A stretch of 64,000 nucleotides of DNA from Mactra quadrangularis (GCA_025267735.1 CM046298.1:27349866-27413865), one strand, 5' to 3'. Counted from the stretch's first letter, positions 1 to 12,319 are shown. Notes: generated by a model from the sequence alone, not told the origin. Numbers and translations are program-made.

Positions 1-59
1 TCGGGCATGAGTATTCAAATCCTGGCGTGTACGAAATGCGCAATCGACCCGGGTTCATG
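1..59 (-). repeat. SINE-C fragment (tRNA-like head)
   Basis: These bases match the tRNA-like head of the SINE at 27970-28262, starting at the shared TCGGGCAYGAGTATYCAAAT. The copy is cut by the window edge. It is a retroposed tRNA-derived end, not a tRNA gene. Confidence 0.55.
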
Positions 60-745
60 TAAAATTGTATGGAGTAGATATCAATTAGCGACAAAGAAAG
101 AAATAATACAAACTAAAACACGTTTGCTGTTTACAGCATGACAATTGAATACTTTAAAGTCTGGAGAAGATGTCATACAGCGACAAAGAAAGAAGTAATA
201 TATATGAATACTTGTTTGCTTTTAAAGCATGACAGTTGGATGCTTCATAGAGGGGATAGATGTCAAACAGCGACAAAGAAAGAAATAATAATAAAAAATA
301 ATTGTTTGCTGATTACAGCATGACTATTGGATGTTGTATTGTCCGGGTAGATGTCATACGGCGACAAAGAAAGAAATGTTAGAAACAAATAAGTGAATGC
401 TGTTTAAAGCATGACTATTGGATGCTTAATTGTGAGAGTAGATCTCATTCAGCGACAAAGAAAGAAATGATACAAACAAATTCTTCTGTGATGTTTAAAG
501 CATGACTATGGGATGCTTTATTGTGTGGACCGATGTCATGTAGTGACCAAAAAGAAATGATACAAACAAATCCTTGTATGGCGTTTAAAGCTCGACTTTT
601 GTGTGCCCTATTGTGTTAGTAGATGGCATACAGCGACAAAGAAAGAAATTATCCCAAAAAGTACTTGTATGGGGTTCAAAGGCAGGTTAATTAATAAAGA
701 ATAGCGTGGATTGATTGCCATACAGCGGCAAGAAAAAAAACCTAA
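60..745. repeat. Tandem repeat, about 91-bp unit, 7-8 copies
   Basis: The phrase AGCGACAAAGAAAGAAAT recurs near 87, 179, 270, 360, 451, 541 (degraded), 632 and 723, a period of about 91 bp. Each unit also carries a TTTAAAGCATGACTATTGGA block. Units have drifted by 10-20 percent. Small ORFs inside are by-products of the repeat. It is a minisatellite or short satellite array with no visible gene. Confidence 0.85.
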
Positions 746-1300
746 AATAAGTATGATGTTATTAGGTAAATTTTTGCGAGGAAAGAGTCATGCATAAGCC
801 AGATTTTAAGGAAGAACACTATTCACTAAATTAGTTTGTCAATAACCATGATGCTGGCTTTGCCGTTTGGCATGAACTATATTGTGATTAGACTATTATG
901 AATCTTTGAAATGTGATGTCAACTAGAAATCGTATACTGATATTAAAAGGATAGAAAAATAAACAATATATGCATTGCAATCTAAGTTTGAACGTCTGCC
1001 GTATTGGATATAAACTTCTCATAGCTGAGCGGTTCAGATATTGCTTTAAATTAAAGGGTTTGGTCAATGCCAAACAAGAGTCTGGTTTAATGTTTTTGTG
1101 CTGGTACCATATTCACATTGTGTAGATATGAGGGATAATTCAAAGCAGAAATTATACCAAGCTTGAAGAAATAAATGTAAGTTGAAATAACCTGTGACAT
1201 TATAAAAAGTATATTCTTTGTCTCAGGTAGTCATGTGTACACTGCCCTCCAAAAGTTCCTTCACATTTCTAGTAAATCAAATGCTACAAATTCCAAGTAT
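746..1300. other. AT-rich spacer
   Basis: No convincing ORF, repeat or structured element was recognised here. Confidence 0.4.
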
Positions 1301-1528
1301 CAGTGGCGCTTTTCAAAAATTCTTACGAAGAAAATCTTCGTAAGTCAAAAGCAAGAAACATTGATAATACGCTCATATTTTGGCTTATCAATTCTAAATA
1401 TTATAGCATTGTGTATACCTTTTGAATATCATATCATGCTTATTACCCGTCTTACTTTGATGTGCTTATTACACGAAACTAACTTACGAAGATTTTTTTC
1501 GTAAGAATTTTTGTGAAAATCACCACAG
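1301..1528. mobile_element. MITE-1 copy 1
   Basis: The element is bounded by inverted repeats CAGTGGCGCTTTTC and, at the right, the complement of CTGTGGTGATTTTCAC, both running into ATTCTTACGAA. It shares the core GATAAGCCAAAA (inverted here) and AAAGGTATACACA with copies at 11926, 48767 and 51857. It has no coding capacity and is a non-autonomous DNA transposon of unknown superfamily. Confidence 0.8.
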
Positions 1529-2254
1529 GTCTGTAGAATTATTATATCATTGTTTATTCATTTCATTATTCATGCAATGGAAACAAATTTCTACGGGTAC
1601 ATTTCTTTTTTTGAGTTGCAGCACAAGTAATCAATCAGCCTCCAAAACTATGGTCAATATGTCACAATAAACCAATAAAGTTTGAGGTATTTTTTTAATT
1701 TCATATTCAAAAGAAAAAGTATACAGATTTCATAAGCAAACTAAGTATAATTGATTGATCAATAAATTGCTTTAACAACTTTTTAAAACTCATTTGATTA
1801 GCATGTAAACTGTAAATGTGTGAAGGAACTTATGGAAGGCCGTGTATATTGGTATAAATTTATATAAGAAATAAGACTTATCTTGTAATAGGGGATCCAA
1901 CTGCAACAACAGCATTTACAACCATTGAGAGAAGCATACATCACCATGGTGACAACACTCCTCGTATAATACACATGTACTGTGAACTGATACATCAACC
2001 TGAAATTGGAATAAGTTCCTTCATTATCATTTCTAGTTTTACTACTTGGTGATTACACTGTTTCAACAATTACATTATTATTTTATGCACCACCAACTGG
2101 GCTATCAACTCGGGTTCACAATTGGTTCACTCAATTAAGGCGTGCCCCTGCAAGGGAGGCATAATTTCGTTGCGACAATATTTCTGCTGCACTTAGCAGC
2201 GTAAAAGACTCCCCAGGGAGATTGATGGATAGATACTAGATTTCTATGGGTTTA
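1529..2254. other. Spacer without recognised feature
   Basis: AT-rich unique-looking sequence. No ORF above background and no repeat partner seen in the window. Confidence 0.35.
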
Positions 2255-2400
2255 ACACCTTAGCATTATATTGTACTTTGAATAGATCATATCATGGCGG
2301 TCAGTCAACCTACTGGATTTAGCTGTTAACCAGTTACTAGGCACATACTTTCGTCAGTGACTGACAACTGCACTTCTTGATTAAAAACCAATGTAATTGT
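2255..2400 (-). repeat. SINE-B body fragment
   Basis: It matches the body of the SINE at 2980-3283 (GGCGGTCAGTCAACCTACT, TTTAGCTGTTAACCA, CATACTTTCGTCAGTGACTG) but lacks the tRNA-like head. It is a truncated or decayed retroposon. Confidence 0.7.
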
Positions 2401-2979
2401 TAACGACACCGGACGCCCTCCCGACCATCCGCCCGCCCAAATTTTTGTTGTTGAAAAATCCGGCTAATCAAGTTTGATTCTGATCCCTTGGGAACTAAAG
2501 ATGTAACTGTAAATATGTTTTAAAACCAATTCTAAGTTCAAGGGGAGATAACTGAAAAATATTGCATTTAGAAATTTAAACCTTGTCACTTGAGATGTGG
2601 TTGATAATAAGGAACACATATATAAAATTTGAAGTTGATACTTTAAGTGATATGAAAATTATAGTAAACACTTTTACTGCACAAAAACTTAAATCTGAAT
2701 CTGGACACGGACGCCGACGGCGGTATAAATAGCAGGTTAAGCGGAAAACAGTCGTAACTCAATATAAGGAAAGAAGGAGTTACAACCTTCTTGCGCTAAA
2801 CCTGCAATATATACTTACGAATAATCGAGCTCAAATGCACATAATTTTTAATAAGCCCTTATTTTATAGATAATTCTAAAATGACTAGGTATAACTTCAC
2901 TTTTTAAAAGAAAGAACAGTTTTAGTGCTTCTTAGTATAGGTAGTTTGCTTTGAACCTTGATCCATAAGTTTGATAGTT

Positions 2980-3283
2980 TGTATGTTTGGTTTAACGCAG
3001 GAGCAACACATTATATAGGTTATATCACGGCGGTCAGTCAACTTACTCACTCCTCCCGGAAAGGCTAAATCTCTGGATTTAGCTGTTAACCAACTACTAA
3101 GCGCATACTTTCGTCAGCGACTAACAACTACCCTACATAACTATAAATCATTGGTAGGAGGGAGAATGGTCGTAGAAATAATTTCATGACCAAGCTCCAC
3201 AAAAGTATGCCTCGCCCGGGAATCAAACCCACAACCCTGCGATCAGTAGACTTAAATGCAACCAACTGAGCTAGCCGGGCGGC
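2980..3283 (-). mobile_element. SINE-B, complete-looking copy
   Basis: Read on the minus strand the copy begins with a tRNA-like head: GCCGCCCGGCTAGCTCAGTT holds an A box (TAGCTCAGTTGG) and about 40 bases later GGTTTGATTCC is a B box. The body follows and ends in GTTAAACC. A near-identical copy is at 58505-58793, with body fragments at 2255 and 56575. The A and B boxes would form an internal RNA polymerase III promoter. This is a tRNA-derived SINE, not a tRNA gene. Confidence 0.85.
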
Positions 3284-4979
3284 TATCTGGATCCATAAAA
3301 ATTATAAATCTCAACGACTGTCTGATAGGAGAAACTAAAAATTTGTATGTGGTCAAAATTATTATTTTCCTTCTCAAATACGACAGTCAGAATTTTTCTA
3401 CGATTACAGAACATACTTTTTATAGACATGCAATGCAAATTTAACAAGAGCTGTCAGAGGAGACAACATGCTCGACTTAGTAAGTATTTGTCACATGAGA
3501 TGTGGTTGATGATAGGGAACATACATATTTTAAAATTTTAAAATATAACCTTAACAAATAAAAAGTAGAAAAATATATTTTTTAAAGAAAATTTTAAGTT
3601 AATGGGAACAATTTTGAAAAAAAATGTTTTAAGTTAAGAGTTATGATAATAAGGGACATATATTAAAAGTTTGAAGTCGATACTAAAAAAAAATAAAAAA
3701 GTTATAGTAAAACAGTTGCAGTAAAAACTAATATTTTTTTAAAGAAAACTCTAAGTTTAAGGGGAGATAATTCTGAAAAAATGTACTTGGAATTATGAAC
3801 CTTGTCACATGGGATGTGGTAGATAATAAGGAACATATATTTAAAGTTTGAAGTTGATATCTTAAGAAATAAAAAAGTTATAGTAAAAAATATTTTACTG
3901 CACAAAAACTTTAATCAGAAATATGGACATGGACACGGACGCGTACGCCGACGCTTGGGCGAGTAGGAGAACTCTCCAATTACTTCGTAAAGTCGAGCTT
4001 AAAGTTTGAAGTCAATACTATAAGAAATAAGAACAGTTGCAGCAAAAACAAACATTTTTTAAAGATAACTCTTAGTTCAAGGGGAGATAACTCTGACATA
4101 AATGTATTGGGAGTTGTGAACCTTGTCACATGAGATGATGTTGATAATAAGGAACATTTATTTTAAGTTTGAAGTCAATACCTAAAGAAATAAAACAGTT
4201 GCAGTAAAAACAAACATTTCTTAAAGAAAATTCTAAGTTCAAGGGGAGATAATTTTGAAAAAAAAATGTATTTTGAACCATGTCACATGAAATGTGGTTG
4301 ATGATAAGGAACATTTAAAGTTTGAAGTTGATACCTTAGGAAATAAAAAAGACTTTAATCAGAAATATGGAAATGGACGCGGATGCGGACGCGGATGTGG
4401 ACGCATGGACGAGTAGGAAAGCTCTCCATTTACTTTGTAAAGTCGAGCTAAAAAAACACAAAATGTAAAATGGGTCAGTGCCAAAACCAAAACAGCTATG
4501 TAACAGTAGATACAAAACAAGAGCTGACAGTAGAAACAGCATGCTAGACTTAATAAGTATTTGTCATATGAGATGTGGTTGATGATAAGGAACATACATA
4601 TCTAAAAATTAGAAAATATATCCTAAACAAATTTTAAGTAAACAAATTTAAAAAAAATAAAGTTCATGGGAGACAATTTTGAAAAGAATGTATTTGGAGT
4701 TATTATGAGATGTGGTTGATAATAAGGATCATAGATTTAAAGTTGAAGTCAATACCTTAAAAAAACAGTTGCAACTAAAAACAAACATTTTTTTAATGAA
4801 AACTCTAAGTTCAAGGGGATATAATTATGAAAAAAGTGTATTTAAAGTTCTGAACCTTGTCACATGAGATTTGTTTGTTAATAAGGAACATTTATTTAAA
4901 GTTTGAAGTTGATACCTTAAGAAATAAAAAAGTTATAGTAAAAAAATATTTTACTGCAAAAAAACTTTAATCAGAAGTA

Positions 4980-5708
4980 TAGGTCGTTTGAGGTAATGCT
5001 GGACCCCTATTTGCCGTAAATATCTTTTAAACTATAACAGCGATTTTGCTAAAAAATTTAATACAATCATATTTCAATTTTTCCTTCTAGGATTCAAATT
5101 TTCAGAATTTTTAATAGATAAATAAAAAAGTTTTCCATAAGGTATAATGCAAAATATTTGAAATTTTTTATCAAAAATCCGGCGGGAGGTAAAATAAGCT
5201 GTTCTGATTATAACATTGTCATACTTCCAGTGTATTTATACAAAGTCCCGTGCGTTTACTGTAAATTTGTGGCTTAAATAAACACTCGACGGTCTACTGA
5301 ATTGTAAAGCAGAGGCCCATCTTTAAAATCGTACGTGTAAAATTTGTATAGATTTTGACGATACAGACGACAGTGATGATGATATTTGAGTTTGTATATA
5401 CTGTTATACTTTGTTATCAAATAAAATTTCTAACCGGGCCTCATATTTAGTTATTATTTTGTATCTACTGTTATGTGGCTGTTCTGATTATGGCACATAC
5501 CTATTTAACAAAAGTCGCTTTTTGGCTTCAAAATTTGCATTGCATGTCTATGGGAAGTATGTTATGTAATGAAAGAAAAATTCTGAATATTTGGATTTGA
5601 GAAGGAAAATGCTAGTTATGATGACATACAAAATTTGAGTTAATTCCATCCGATAGTTATTGAGATATATCATGATTTTAGGGGTCCAGCTTTAACGCAA
5701 ACGACCTA
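4980..5708. mobile_element. Non-autonomous Tc1/mariner-like element
   Basis: Terminal inverted repeats of about 30 bp start TAGGTCGTTTGAGGTAATGC at the left and match the complement of the right end, which finishes CAAACGACCTA. The element is flanked by TA at 4978-4979 and 5709-5710. It interrupts a family D unit: the sequence before it (ATCAGAAGTA) and after it (TATAAACGCGGACG) join into the normal unit. It is 729 bp with no transposase ORF. Confidence 0.8.
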
Positions 5709-5775
5709 TATAAACGCGGACGCCGACGCTTGGGCGAGTAGGAGAGCTCTCCATTTACTTCGTAAAGTCGAGCTA

Positions 5776-6140
5776 ATTATAGCTTAAATGAGTCATCAAC
5801 ACTAAATTTATTGATTATTCAATGAACTTCAATCTATACTTGAAAACACGTGTTCTTTTTCAAGTTTAATTTAAATAAGAGCTGTCGGTATGTTCGACTA
5901 CTCGGGGTGCTTGAGTAAACAAAAATATTATAAGTAACAAACATTTATAAGTAACAAGGGGGATGATGTTTAACAAATGTTTGCGAGAGTTATACATCAT
6001 GTGGGTCCTGGTTCAACGCAGACTGCCTACATCATTATACATGTACCACAAAGATAAAATGTCATGATAAAGCTCTGTACGCAACGTTAAATAATAAGGG
6101 AGCTTAGTCAGTTATTTCCCCTTGTATACTCTTCAAATAG
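5776..6140. other. Spacer
   Basis: No gene or recognisable repeat boundary was seen. It contains a short duplicated phrase, ATTATAAGTAACAAACATTT followed by TTATAAGTAACAAGG. Confidence 0.3.
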
Positions 6141-6407
6141 GTAGGTCCTATCAGTTGGATTACTCGGATTTTACCCTTACTTATCAATGTCAATTTGCCA
6201 CAATTAATAATAAATAACTTTTACATAAAACATTTAATTTGTTTGAAAACCAAGCTAAGTATTGTTAAGGTAAAGAACTATCTAAATTTCATTACTCCTG
6301 TTGATATTTTAATTAACAAGTAAAATATTAGATGAAATATTTCATTATCCTTACATATATAGGACTTCAATGATTAAATACGAGGATTCCAACTGGTAGG
6401 AACTACT
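6141..6407. mobile_element. Candidate MITE with 26-bp imperfect inverted ends
   Basis: The left end GTAGGTCCTATCAGTTGGAT and the complement of the right end GTAGTTCCTACCAGTTGGAA agree at about 21 of 26 positions. The interior is AT-rich and non-coding. No target duplication was recognised and no second copy is in the window, so the call is moderate. Confidence 0.45.
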
Positions 6408-6506
6408 TACCAATTGGAATGCTTCAGATTGTATCAAGAAAAGATAGCTGACAAAAGTCCCTTATTCCTCGTGGGTTTTTATGACATCTGTAAAGAACAT
6501 AACACT

Positions 6507-6918
6507 GTTCCGTAAGGCGCTCGCTAGCTAGTGCTATTTGAAAGTGCATGATTTTTGTAGCATAAAAGATCTATGGAAAGGTGTGCTTCAAGCTAGCAAA
6601 TCCAAGATAGTGACTTTCTCAAACATAAAGTTTAAAATTGACACAAATGAAAGTTATTCAAATCAATTATCCTCATGATTATTCTTAATTTAATCGCTTA
6701 GATGAAATATATACATTAAATAAAAGTAAGTCAGAACTCTTGAAAAAGAAACACGTTCCCACAGAGGGAAGCAATTTTGAAAAAGCAAAAGCATTCCGAA
6801 TAAAACGACCAGCAAGAAGAAAAAAAATTTCCTTATCGCTAGCTAGCAATTCAATTAGCTCAATCGTAGCAAACCAATTCGTAGGAAATAGCAATACAAA
6901 GCTCTCGCCTTACGGAAC
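6507..6918. mobile_element. Candidate MITE, GTTCCGTAAGGCG ends
   Basis: A perfect 13-bp inverted repeat (GTTCCGTAAGGCG / CGCCTTACGGAAC) bounds 412 bp. Subterminal GCTAGC palindromes lie inside both ends (near 6532 and 6841). A 65-codon ORF inside shows no family resemblance. Confidence 0.5.
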
Positions 6919-7132
6919 GGGCCCTATAACTATTTGACTACCATCAACGCAATGTGGCTTGGGCATATGCTATATTCAACCACGACCTACACGCTTCATT
7001 GTGTTTTTTAAACATTGCCATGAAAAATGTTGCATACAATAACAAGTTTGCATTTAATTTCATGTTATCAAATGATAAACATATACGAGATTTCAAATTA
7101 GAGTGCAATGTAAGTAAATTATCAACAAAATA

Positions 7133-7507
7133 CAGTACCGGCCAAAAGTTTGAAGATGAAAGAAATCTATCGAATTTAAATTCTAATAATTGTTTTTTTA
7201 ACTATTATTTTTAATACATTTAATATGTTTAATTCAGTATGGTTGTTAATAAAATAAAAGCACATTTCATGAATGCATCACAATCAAAAGGTTCAACATC
7301 TTTTAGCCCGAAGCCTCTAAAATCATGATCAGTGAATTCTTTTCAAAATAATGATTTTAGTCTAATTAAGTAGTATTAACTATAAATAGAACCATATAAC
7401 AAAAAAATAAAGCAAAACTAAAAAGTATTTCAACATAACCAGTTACGAAAGAAGCCATTTAGTAGGCCTACAAAGAAAACATGTCTCCAAACTTTAGGTG
7501 GGTACTG
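7133..7507. mobile_element. Tc1/mariner-like MITE with TA target
   Basis: The ends CAGTACCGGCCAAAAGTTTG and CAAACTTTAGGTGGGTACTG are inverted repeats flanked by TA at 7131-7132 and 7508-7509. The right-hand end is also found at 53726 (CAGTACCCACCAAAAGTTTG), so this is a family. It is 375 bp and non-coding. Confidence 0.75.
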
Positions 7508-8359
7508 TATACATTGAAACATAGAAAAAAAAAGTTTACTTACAAATTGGCTCAAATTGTCATCATGCTCCAAGTAAATTGATCTCAGGTCACACTATAT
7601 GTACACAACATCTGTGCTAAAATAGAAATAAAGAACGTTCATGTATCAGTAATGGGTCTCCCTAAAATTTTATATTGAACAAGGGAAGTAACTAGTACGC
7701 ACTAAATAAACACAAAGTAAGAGTTACTTCCCCTTTTCACACAGAGCAATGGATTATATTAGTGATGGCAATCGGTTGGATCCACAATCGATTAATCGGA
7801 GGAATCGGTTGGGCTCAACCGACTGACTTTCCGATTATAATCGGTTGGATGCCAAAATTTATATAGCTAAATTCTGGTCATTGTCTTACATAAACATGCA
7901 AAATATACATCTATTTCAATGATTTAAATGTTGTATACATTACTTCTTATTTTCTTATCTTGCTTCTTAGCTTAATATGAACAATATGGCACCAGTTCAC
8001 TCATCTGAGTGAAAAAAACAACAACAAAAAACTGTATTTTACATGTCTTTAAGTTTATTTGTGTCAATGGTTAGTTGGGCTACCGGGTAGCAATTTTCAC
8101 TAGCTCGAATCGAAATTCACTAGCCTAAGGCATTTTACAGAGAAATGTCCTTTACAATGTATATCTTATTTTTGTACAGCAAGGCATCAAACAAAATAAC
8201 TAATCTGGTTTTTTTTATATTTCTGGGAAATGTCATTCAAAATAATTTAAGTCACATTATCTACTCTAGCTTTATGCAATTGTGTTCAAAGTAACCAGCA
8301 ATTTATGATATAATGAAATCAAATGATAGGGCATTACATAATTCAAAAATGCAATTTAA
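7508..8359. other. Spacer with a decayed hAT-like end
   Basis: Around 7765-7855 a cluster of ATCGGTTGG / CCAACCGAT repeats resembles the end of an old hAT-type element, but its partner end was not found. The rest is AT-rich and shows no gene. Confidence 0.3.
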
Positions 8360-9114
8360 ACTTAAGGTTCAAGTAAAGTCTTTGTTTGTATTAAAAATAG
8401 TAAAATGAAAAATGCTCTAACTCTTTTATACTTCCATCAAGAGCAGTGTTTTATACATCAAAATGTTCCTTATGAAACATACAATGTGATGCTGGTAATT
8501 AATTTAGATGAATATGTTTACCAAAAGATGCATTAAATTTTGCAAAATTGATGCTGTAAAACTAAAAATACTAAAAGACATTAAGAATTTTTTACAAACT
8601 TATTAACATTAAATCATTTATAGAACATTATAGTTCATATTCCAATAAAGGTACTCCAGTATTTATAACCTAAAAAAAGTTACAACAAAACTAAGGTAAA
8701 TGAAAAACATTTTGACAGATACAAGTGTAATGGGTTTTCACGACCCTGTTTCTACTTTCACTTTAGTTTTTCAATTGCCTTAGTTTTGTTTTAATATTTA
8801 TTGAGGTTATAAATATTGGAGTACCTTCATTGGAATGTGTTCTTTAAGGTTCTGTAAAGGAATTAATGTTAAATTTTGTTGTAAGAAAATTTTAATGTAG
8901 CTTAGTATTTTTATTTATGCAGCATCAATTTGCAAATACATGTACATCTTTTGCTAAATATTTTTATAGAAATTGATGATCGGCATCACTTTGTATGTTT
9001 CATAAGAAACATTTTGATGCATAAAACAATACTGTTGGTGGAAATATGACAGAATTGGAGCTATTTCTGTTTTACTATTTTTTTTAGCAAGCCAAGACTT
9101 TACATGAACCTTAA
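8360..9114. repeat. 755-bp imperfect inverted repeat
   Basis: Two arms of about 360 bp are reverse complements with roughly 75-80 percent identity by eye. Outer ends: CTTAAGGTTCAAGTAAAGTC and GACTTTACATGAACCTTAAT. Inner ends: AAAACTAAGGTAAATGAAAA and TTCAATTGCCTTAGTTTT, leaving a loop of about 40 bases near 8720-8760. It has no coding content. It could be a foldback transposon or two inverted copies of one repeat. A transcript would fold into one long hairpin. Confidence 0.8.
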
Positions 9115-9672
9115 TCGGTACATTATTTACAAATATTTGTGTACAAGTCGGCTCACGGAATCCATGAATTTTAGTACCTTGGCACTACAAACAGTTTAAA
9201 ATAACTCGATTGTTATTTTTCCATTCATATTTTACATTGTCTCTTATTAATCCGGCAGAACTTGACAAATGTATACGAACTACGGATACTAATAAAATAC
9301 ATGTCTGAAGTGGCCGAACAATGTCATAGAATAAAGTTTACAATGTTCACATGCGCTAATTATTAAAAATATTGAATCCAAAAGTGGTCTGACTAAAATA
9401 GTAAACTGTTGTACGTGAAACAGCTTATTTATTGTCCGTTTTTACTCAACTATCAAAGCTTGACTAATTTCACGGTGACTGATCTATTGTTTTTTTTTGT
9501 ACTGGCGGCCTAATTTTGAATAAAAATATCTTGACTAAACATAGCATACGGCGTAAGCAGCTTTACTCGATCATAAGACAGTTCCGGAAACTCATGAACG
9601 CAATTTATCACGACGATAATTTGAACAAGCACATTTACCGTGAAATTATTCATGTTTTGACAAAAAACTTTT
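9115..9672. other. Spacer
   Basis: AT-rich sequence; no feature recognised. Confidence 0.3.
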
Positions 9673-9870
9673 TTTAACGTCGCATTCAACACATATCCAG
9701 GTCATATACACGACGGTCAGCTCTTCCTACTATAAATTTCCTGGACACTTATCTATCACCAGTTCTAACTTACCCTACCACGAGGCCGACAACTCATGAG
9801 TAAGGTATGACCTGACGCGACCGGGATTCGAAACTGCGATCTCCAGATTCGAAGCCAGACCCATTGTTGT
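9673..9870 (-). mobile_element. SINE-A copy, degraded head
   Basis: It matches the SINE at 40350-40572 along its body (ACGACGGTCAGCTCTTCCTA, CCTGGACACTTATCTATCAC, ACCACGAGGCCGACAACTCA). The tRNA-like head is decayed, but GGGATTCGAAACTGCGATCT still marks the B-box region. It lies on the minus strand. Confidence 0.75.
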
Positions 9871-11380
9871 GCCCATTGTTTGACACTAAACTGGTCAATC
9901 CCGCATTTTACGTGTCTACCCCCCCCCCGTCTTCAAAACATTGCCGCTACAAGCTTAAAATTGGCGTTTTTCATCTGGATTAAGTGAATTTCAAGTTGCT
10001 CCCCCCCCCCCCAAAAAAAAACAGATTTTTTCGCGCACCTCCCACATCAAAAGATTTCTTAGGAGGGTTCAAAGGGGAGATGAGCCCCCTTTGTAGCTGG
10101 GGTTTGAAGGAGGCGAACGCCCCTCATCGCCAGAAAAAAGCGGGGTCATTGAGTGCAGAGAAGTGGAAAGGAACTGACACTAATTACCTCAATTTTGCCA
10201 AATATTACTGAATAAATGCAATGTTGGGGTTAAAAAGATCGAAAATTCCTTTTTTGGCTTCGCCCCAGCGTTGCCATGGTAACTGGAACCGGGACTCAAC
10301 TTGTTCTTTCTGAAAGGCAGTAACCCAGCAAAGAAGTTGGCCAAGTTAGATGTTTGTCTGTTGATTAGTTACGACATTAGAGCATCTTGAAATAGCCCTA
10401 GCGCGTTTAGGTGAAACAACGGCTTCTTTTCACACTTGTCGCAAGCAGTAAAGGGTTAAAGTACAAAAACACGCATGGCCTGTTAGACGACCTGCATTGG
10501 TAAGCATCAAATATGAAATAGAAATTTCTTTTGGAAACGATTCCCATCTCTATTGTGTCAAAAATTCTAAGTTCATCATTATATTATAAACCGCTTCATA
10601 TCAACTCCAAGTACACGATATTTAAAATAAATAAATTATATACCTTTATTTAAATTCTTCATAGAAATAAATATATTATCTAATGTCCAAACATAAAATC
10701 TTCTACTCGCCGTCAACTTGCTAAACTGGTTGTTTTATTGATTTACAAATTTAACACACTCACGGATTAAGCCACGTGGTCGAGTAATTACCTTCGATTA
10801 AATCACTCAACCAGTTCTTACGGAAAGGTGTAAACACGTCGAACGCAGACGACAGTAGTCGGGTAACTTCGGTTTTTCAGCAATACGCATTGTGTGAATT
10901 AACGAGGAATCACGAATTTATAATCGTAAATTATCGACTATTTCCGTAAACACAAAGAACACGTGGACAAAATATCTATGAATCTTCATTCACTAATCTA
11001 CCCAGACTACAAGCAGACGATATTGTAAAATTTTGCAACGTATTACGATCATCTTTAAATATCGCGGCCAATTTTATGTCCAAGAGAATACACAAGTATT
11101 ATAATAAAATAAATAATAATACATATATTTTCAATAGTTCGGCCGAAACATTTTACTAGATGTTTTTTTCCGTTTTTCAAAATTACAATATATAGATAGT
11201 TGTTTTATATATATAACATTTTTAAATAGGTTTGAATCGCTAGAACTGAATGTACATGTATATCTTTAAAAAATATCATAAAAACGGAGATTGATCGAAA
11301 CTTTACTCGGAAATCGTCTGAAAAAAAAACCCACATGCCCACCGATTATGATAACACATTGTACTAGACGTATGAGTAGC
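9871..11380. other. Spacer with homopolymer C runs
   Basis: Poly-C runs occur near 9919 and 10000. The stretch to 10260 is richer in G and C than its surroundings and may be a decayed repeat. From 10260 to 11380 the sequence is AT-rich. No gene was recognised. Confidence 0.3.
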
Positions 11381-11395
11381 CTTCCTTCATCCCCA

Positions 11396-11684
11396 TAAGC
11401 GGATACAGCCGCGGGGGGGGGGGTCGGGGGGGGGGGTCCGAACCCCCGCCTAGAATTTGGAAAATGTACCTGTCAATTAGTGTATTTCTTGACTGTAAGT
11501 CATTTTTAAGTAGTATGAAGCAATTTTTCTCGGTGCTTAACATTTATTTAATGGTGATGTAGTTTTATTATTAATATGTTGCATTTTTTTCTGCAAAATG
11601 TGTATAATGTGGTTGTGGTGCGAAAGTTCGGACCCCCCAGAAAAGTATGGACCCCCCAGAAAAAAAATCCTGGATCCGCCTCTG
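11396..11684. mobile_element. hAT-like MITE (GGATCC ends), copy 1
   Basis: The interior (GACTGTAAGTCATTTTTAAG, CTCGGTGCTTAACA, ATGTGGTTGTGGT) is the reverse complement of the element at 13381-13684. The right end carries TCCTGGATCCGCCTCTG next to poly-C/G tracts. The left end is diverged. It is non-coding. Confidence 0.7.
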
Positions 11685-11925
11685 ATCCCTCGTGCTTATT
11701 GCCCAGTTACCTTGGCAACGACGTCAATATGTTAATGACGCCATGAACGTCTTAATGATTCGCACTGTAAAACAAGGATACATGCACTTTAGACCAGCAC
11801 ATATATTTTATAAATGATTTAGTCAAACGGAAATTATACTGAAATGGCCCTGGAAACATAGTGAGACCTTTTTAAGCAGTCGAAAAAAAGTTTCGGCGAA
11901 AAAAAGTATACTTCAGTATCGGGGC

Positions 11926-12319
11926 CAGTGGTGCTTTTCACAAAAATTCTTAGGAAAAATTATCGTAAGTCAATTTCATATTATTAGCAGTTCAAAGTCA
12001 GATGGATAACAAGCATAACTGTGATATGATATTCAAAAGGTATACACTATCAGTCTACGAAATTAGGATATGAAAGTGGTTGCCCGAACAGGTCATTTTA
12101 GCAGCTAGCACTAAATCTTGTTTGAAGAAATGTGATTGCCCAAAAGAAATTTTTGGTTGCCCAAATTAGAAATTGGTTGTCCCGGGCAACCGGACACCCA
12201 CTAATTTCGTAGACTGCACTATTCTTCACAATTCTATAATATTTGGAATTGAAAAACTAAAAAATGCTTTTGAGTTACAAAGATTCTTTTCGTAACACTT
12301 TTTGTGAAAAGCACCACAG
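11926..12319. mobile_element. MITE-1 copy 2, interrupted
   Basis: The left end CAGTGGTGCTTTTCACAAAA and right end TTTTTGTGAAAAGCACCACA are inverted repeats. The core phrase TGATATGATATTCAAAAGGT is shared with the copies at 48767 and 51857. A second element (12051-12216) has inserted inside it. Confidence 0.85.
12051..12216. mobile_element. Nested 166-bp MITE inside MITE-1
   Basis: Perfect 16-bp inverted ends are CAGTCTACGAAATTAG and CTAATTTCGTAGACTG. CACTAT occurs directly before (12045-12050) and after (12217-12222), a 6-bp target duplication. Removing the element restores the MITE-1 core. The interior repeats TTGCCC / GGGCAA blocks. Confidence 0.85.

Larger units (their letters stand above)
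2519..5775. repeat. Repeat family D: reiterated ~230-400 bp units
   Basis: At least five units repeat the same order of blocks: AAGTTCAAGGGGAGATAA, CTTGTCACATGAGATGTGG, TTGATAATAAGGAACATA, AAGTTTGAAGTTGATACCTT, AAATATTTTACTGCA, then a GGACGCGGACGCCGACG run and a GAGTAGGAGAGCTCTCC end followed by TAAAGTCGAGCT. Units are truncated and nested to different degrees. The array is interrupted by the SINE at 2980-3283 and the DNA element at 4980-5708. An inverted copy lies in an intron at 47658-48030. No ORF is conserved between units. The family is dispersed and probably mobile, but its class cannot be read from the sequence. Confidence 0.75.

Noticed and set aside
60..745. CRISPR-like regular repeats
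   Set aside because: The units are contiguous with no unique spacers, and the context is eukaryotic; it is a tandem satellite.
3210..3283. tRNA-like sequences with A and B boxes (also at 28170, 40500, 58720)
   Set aside because: Each is joined to a repeated body present in several copies and has poor acceptor-stem pairing, so they are SINE heads and not tRNA genes.
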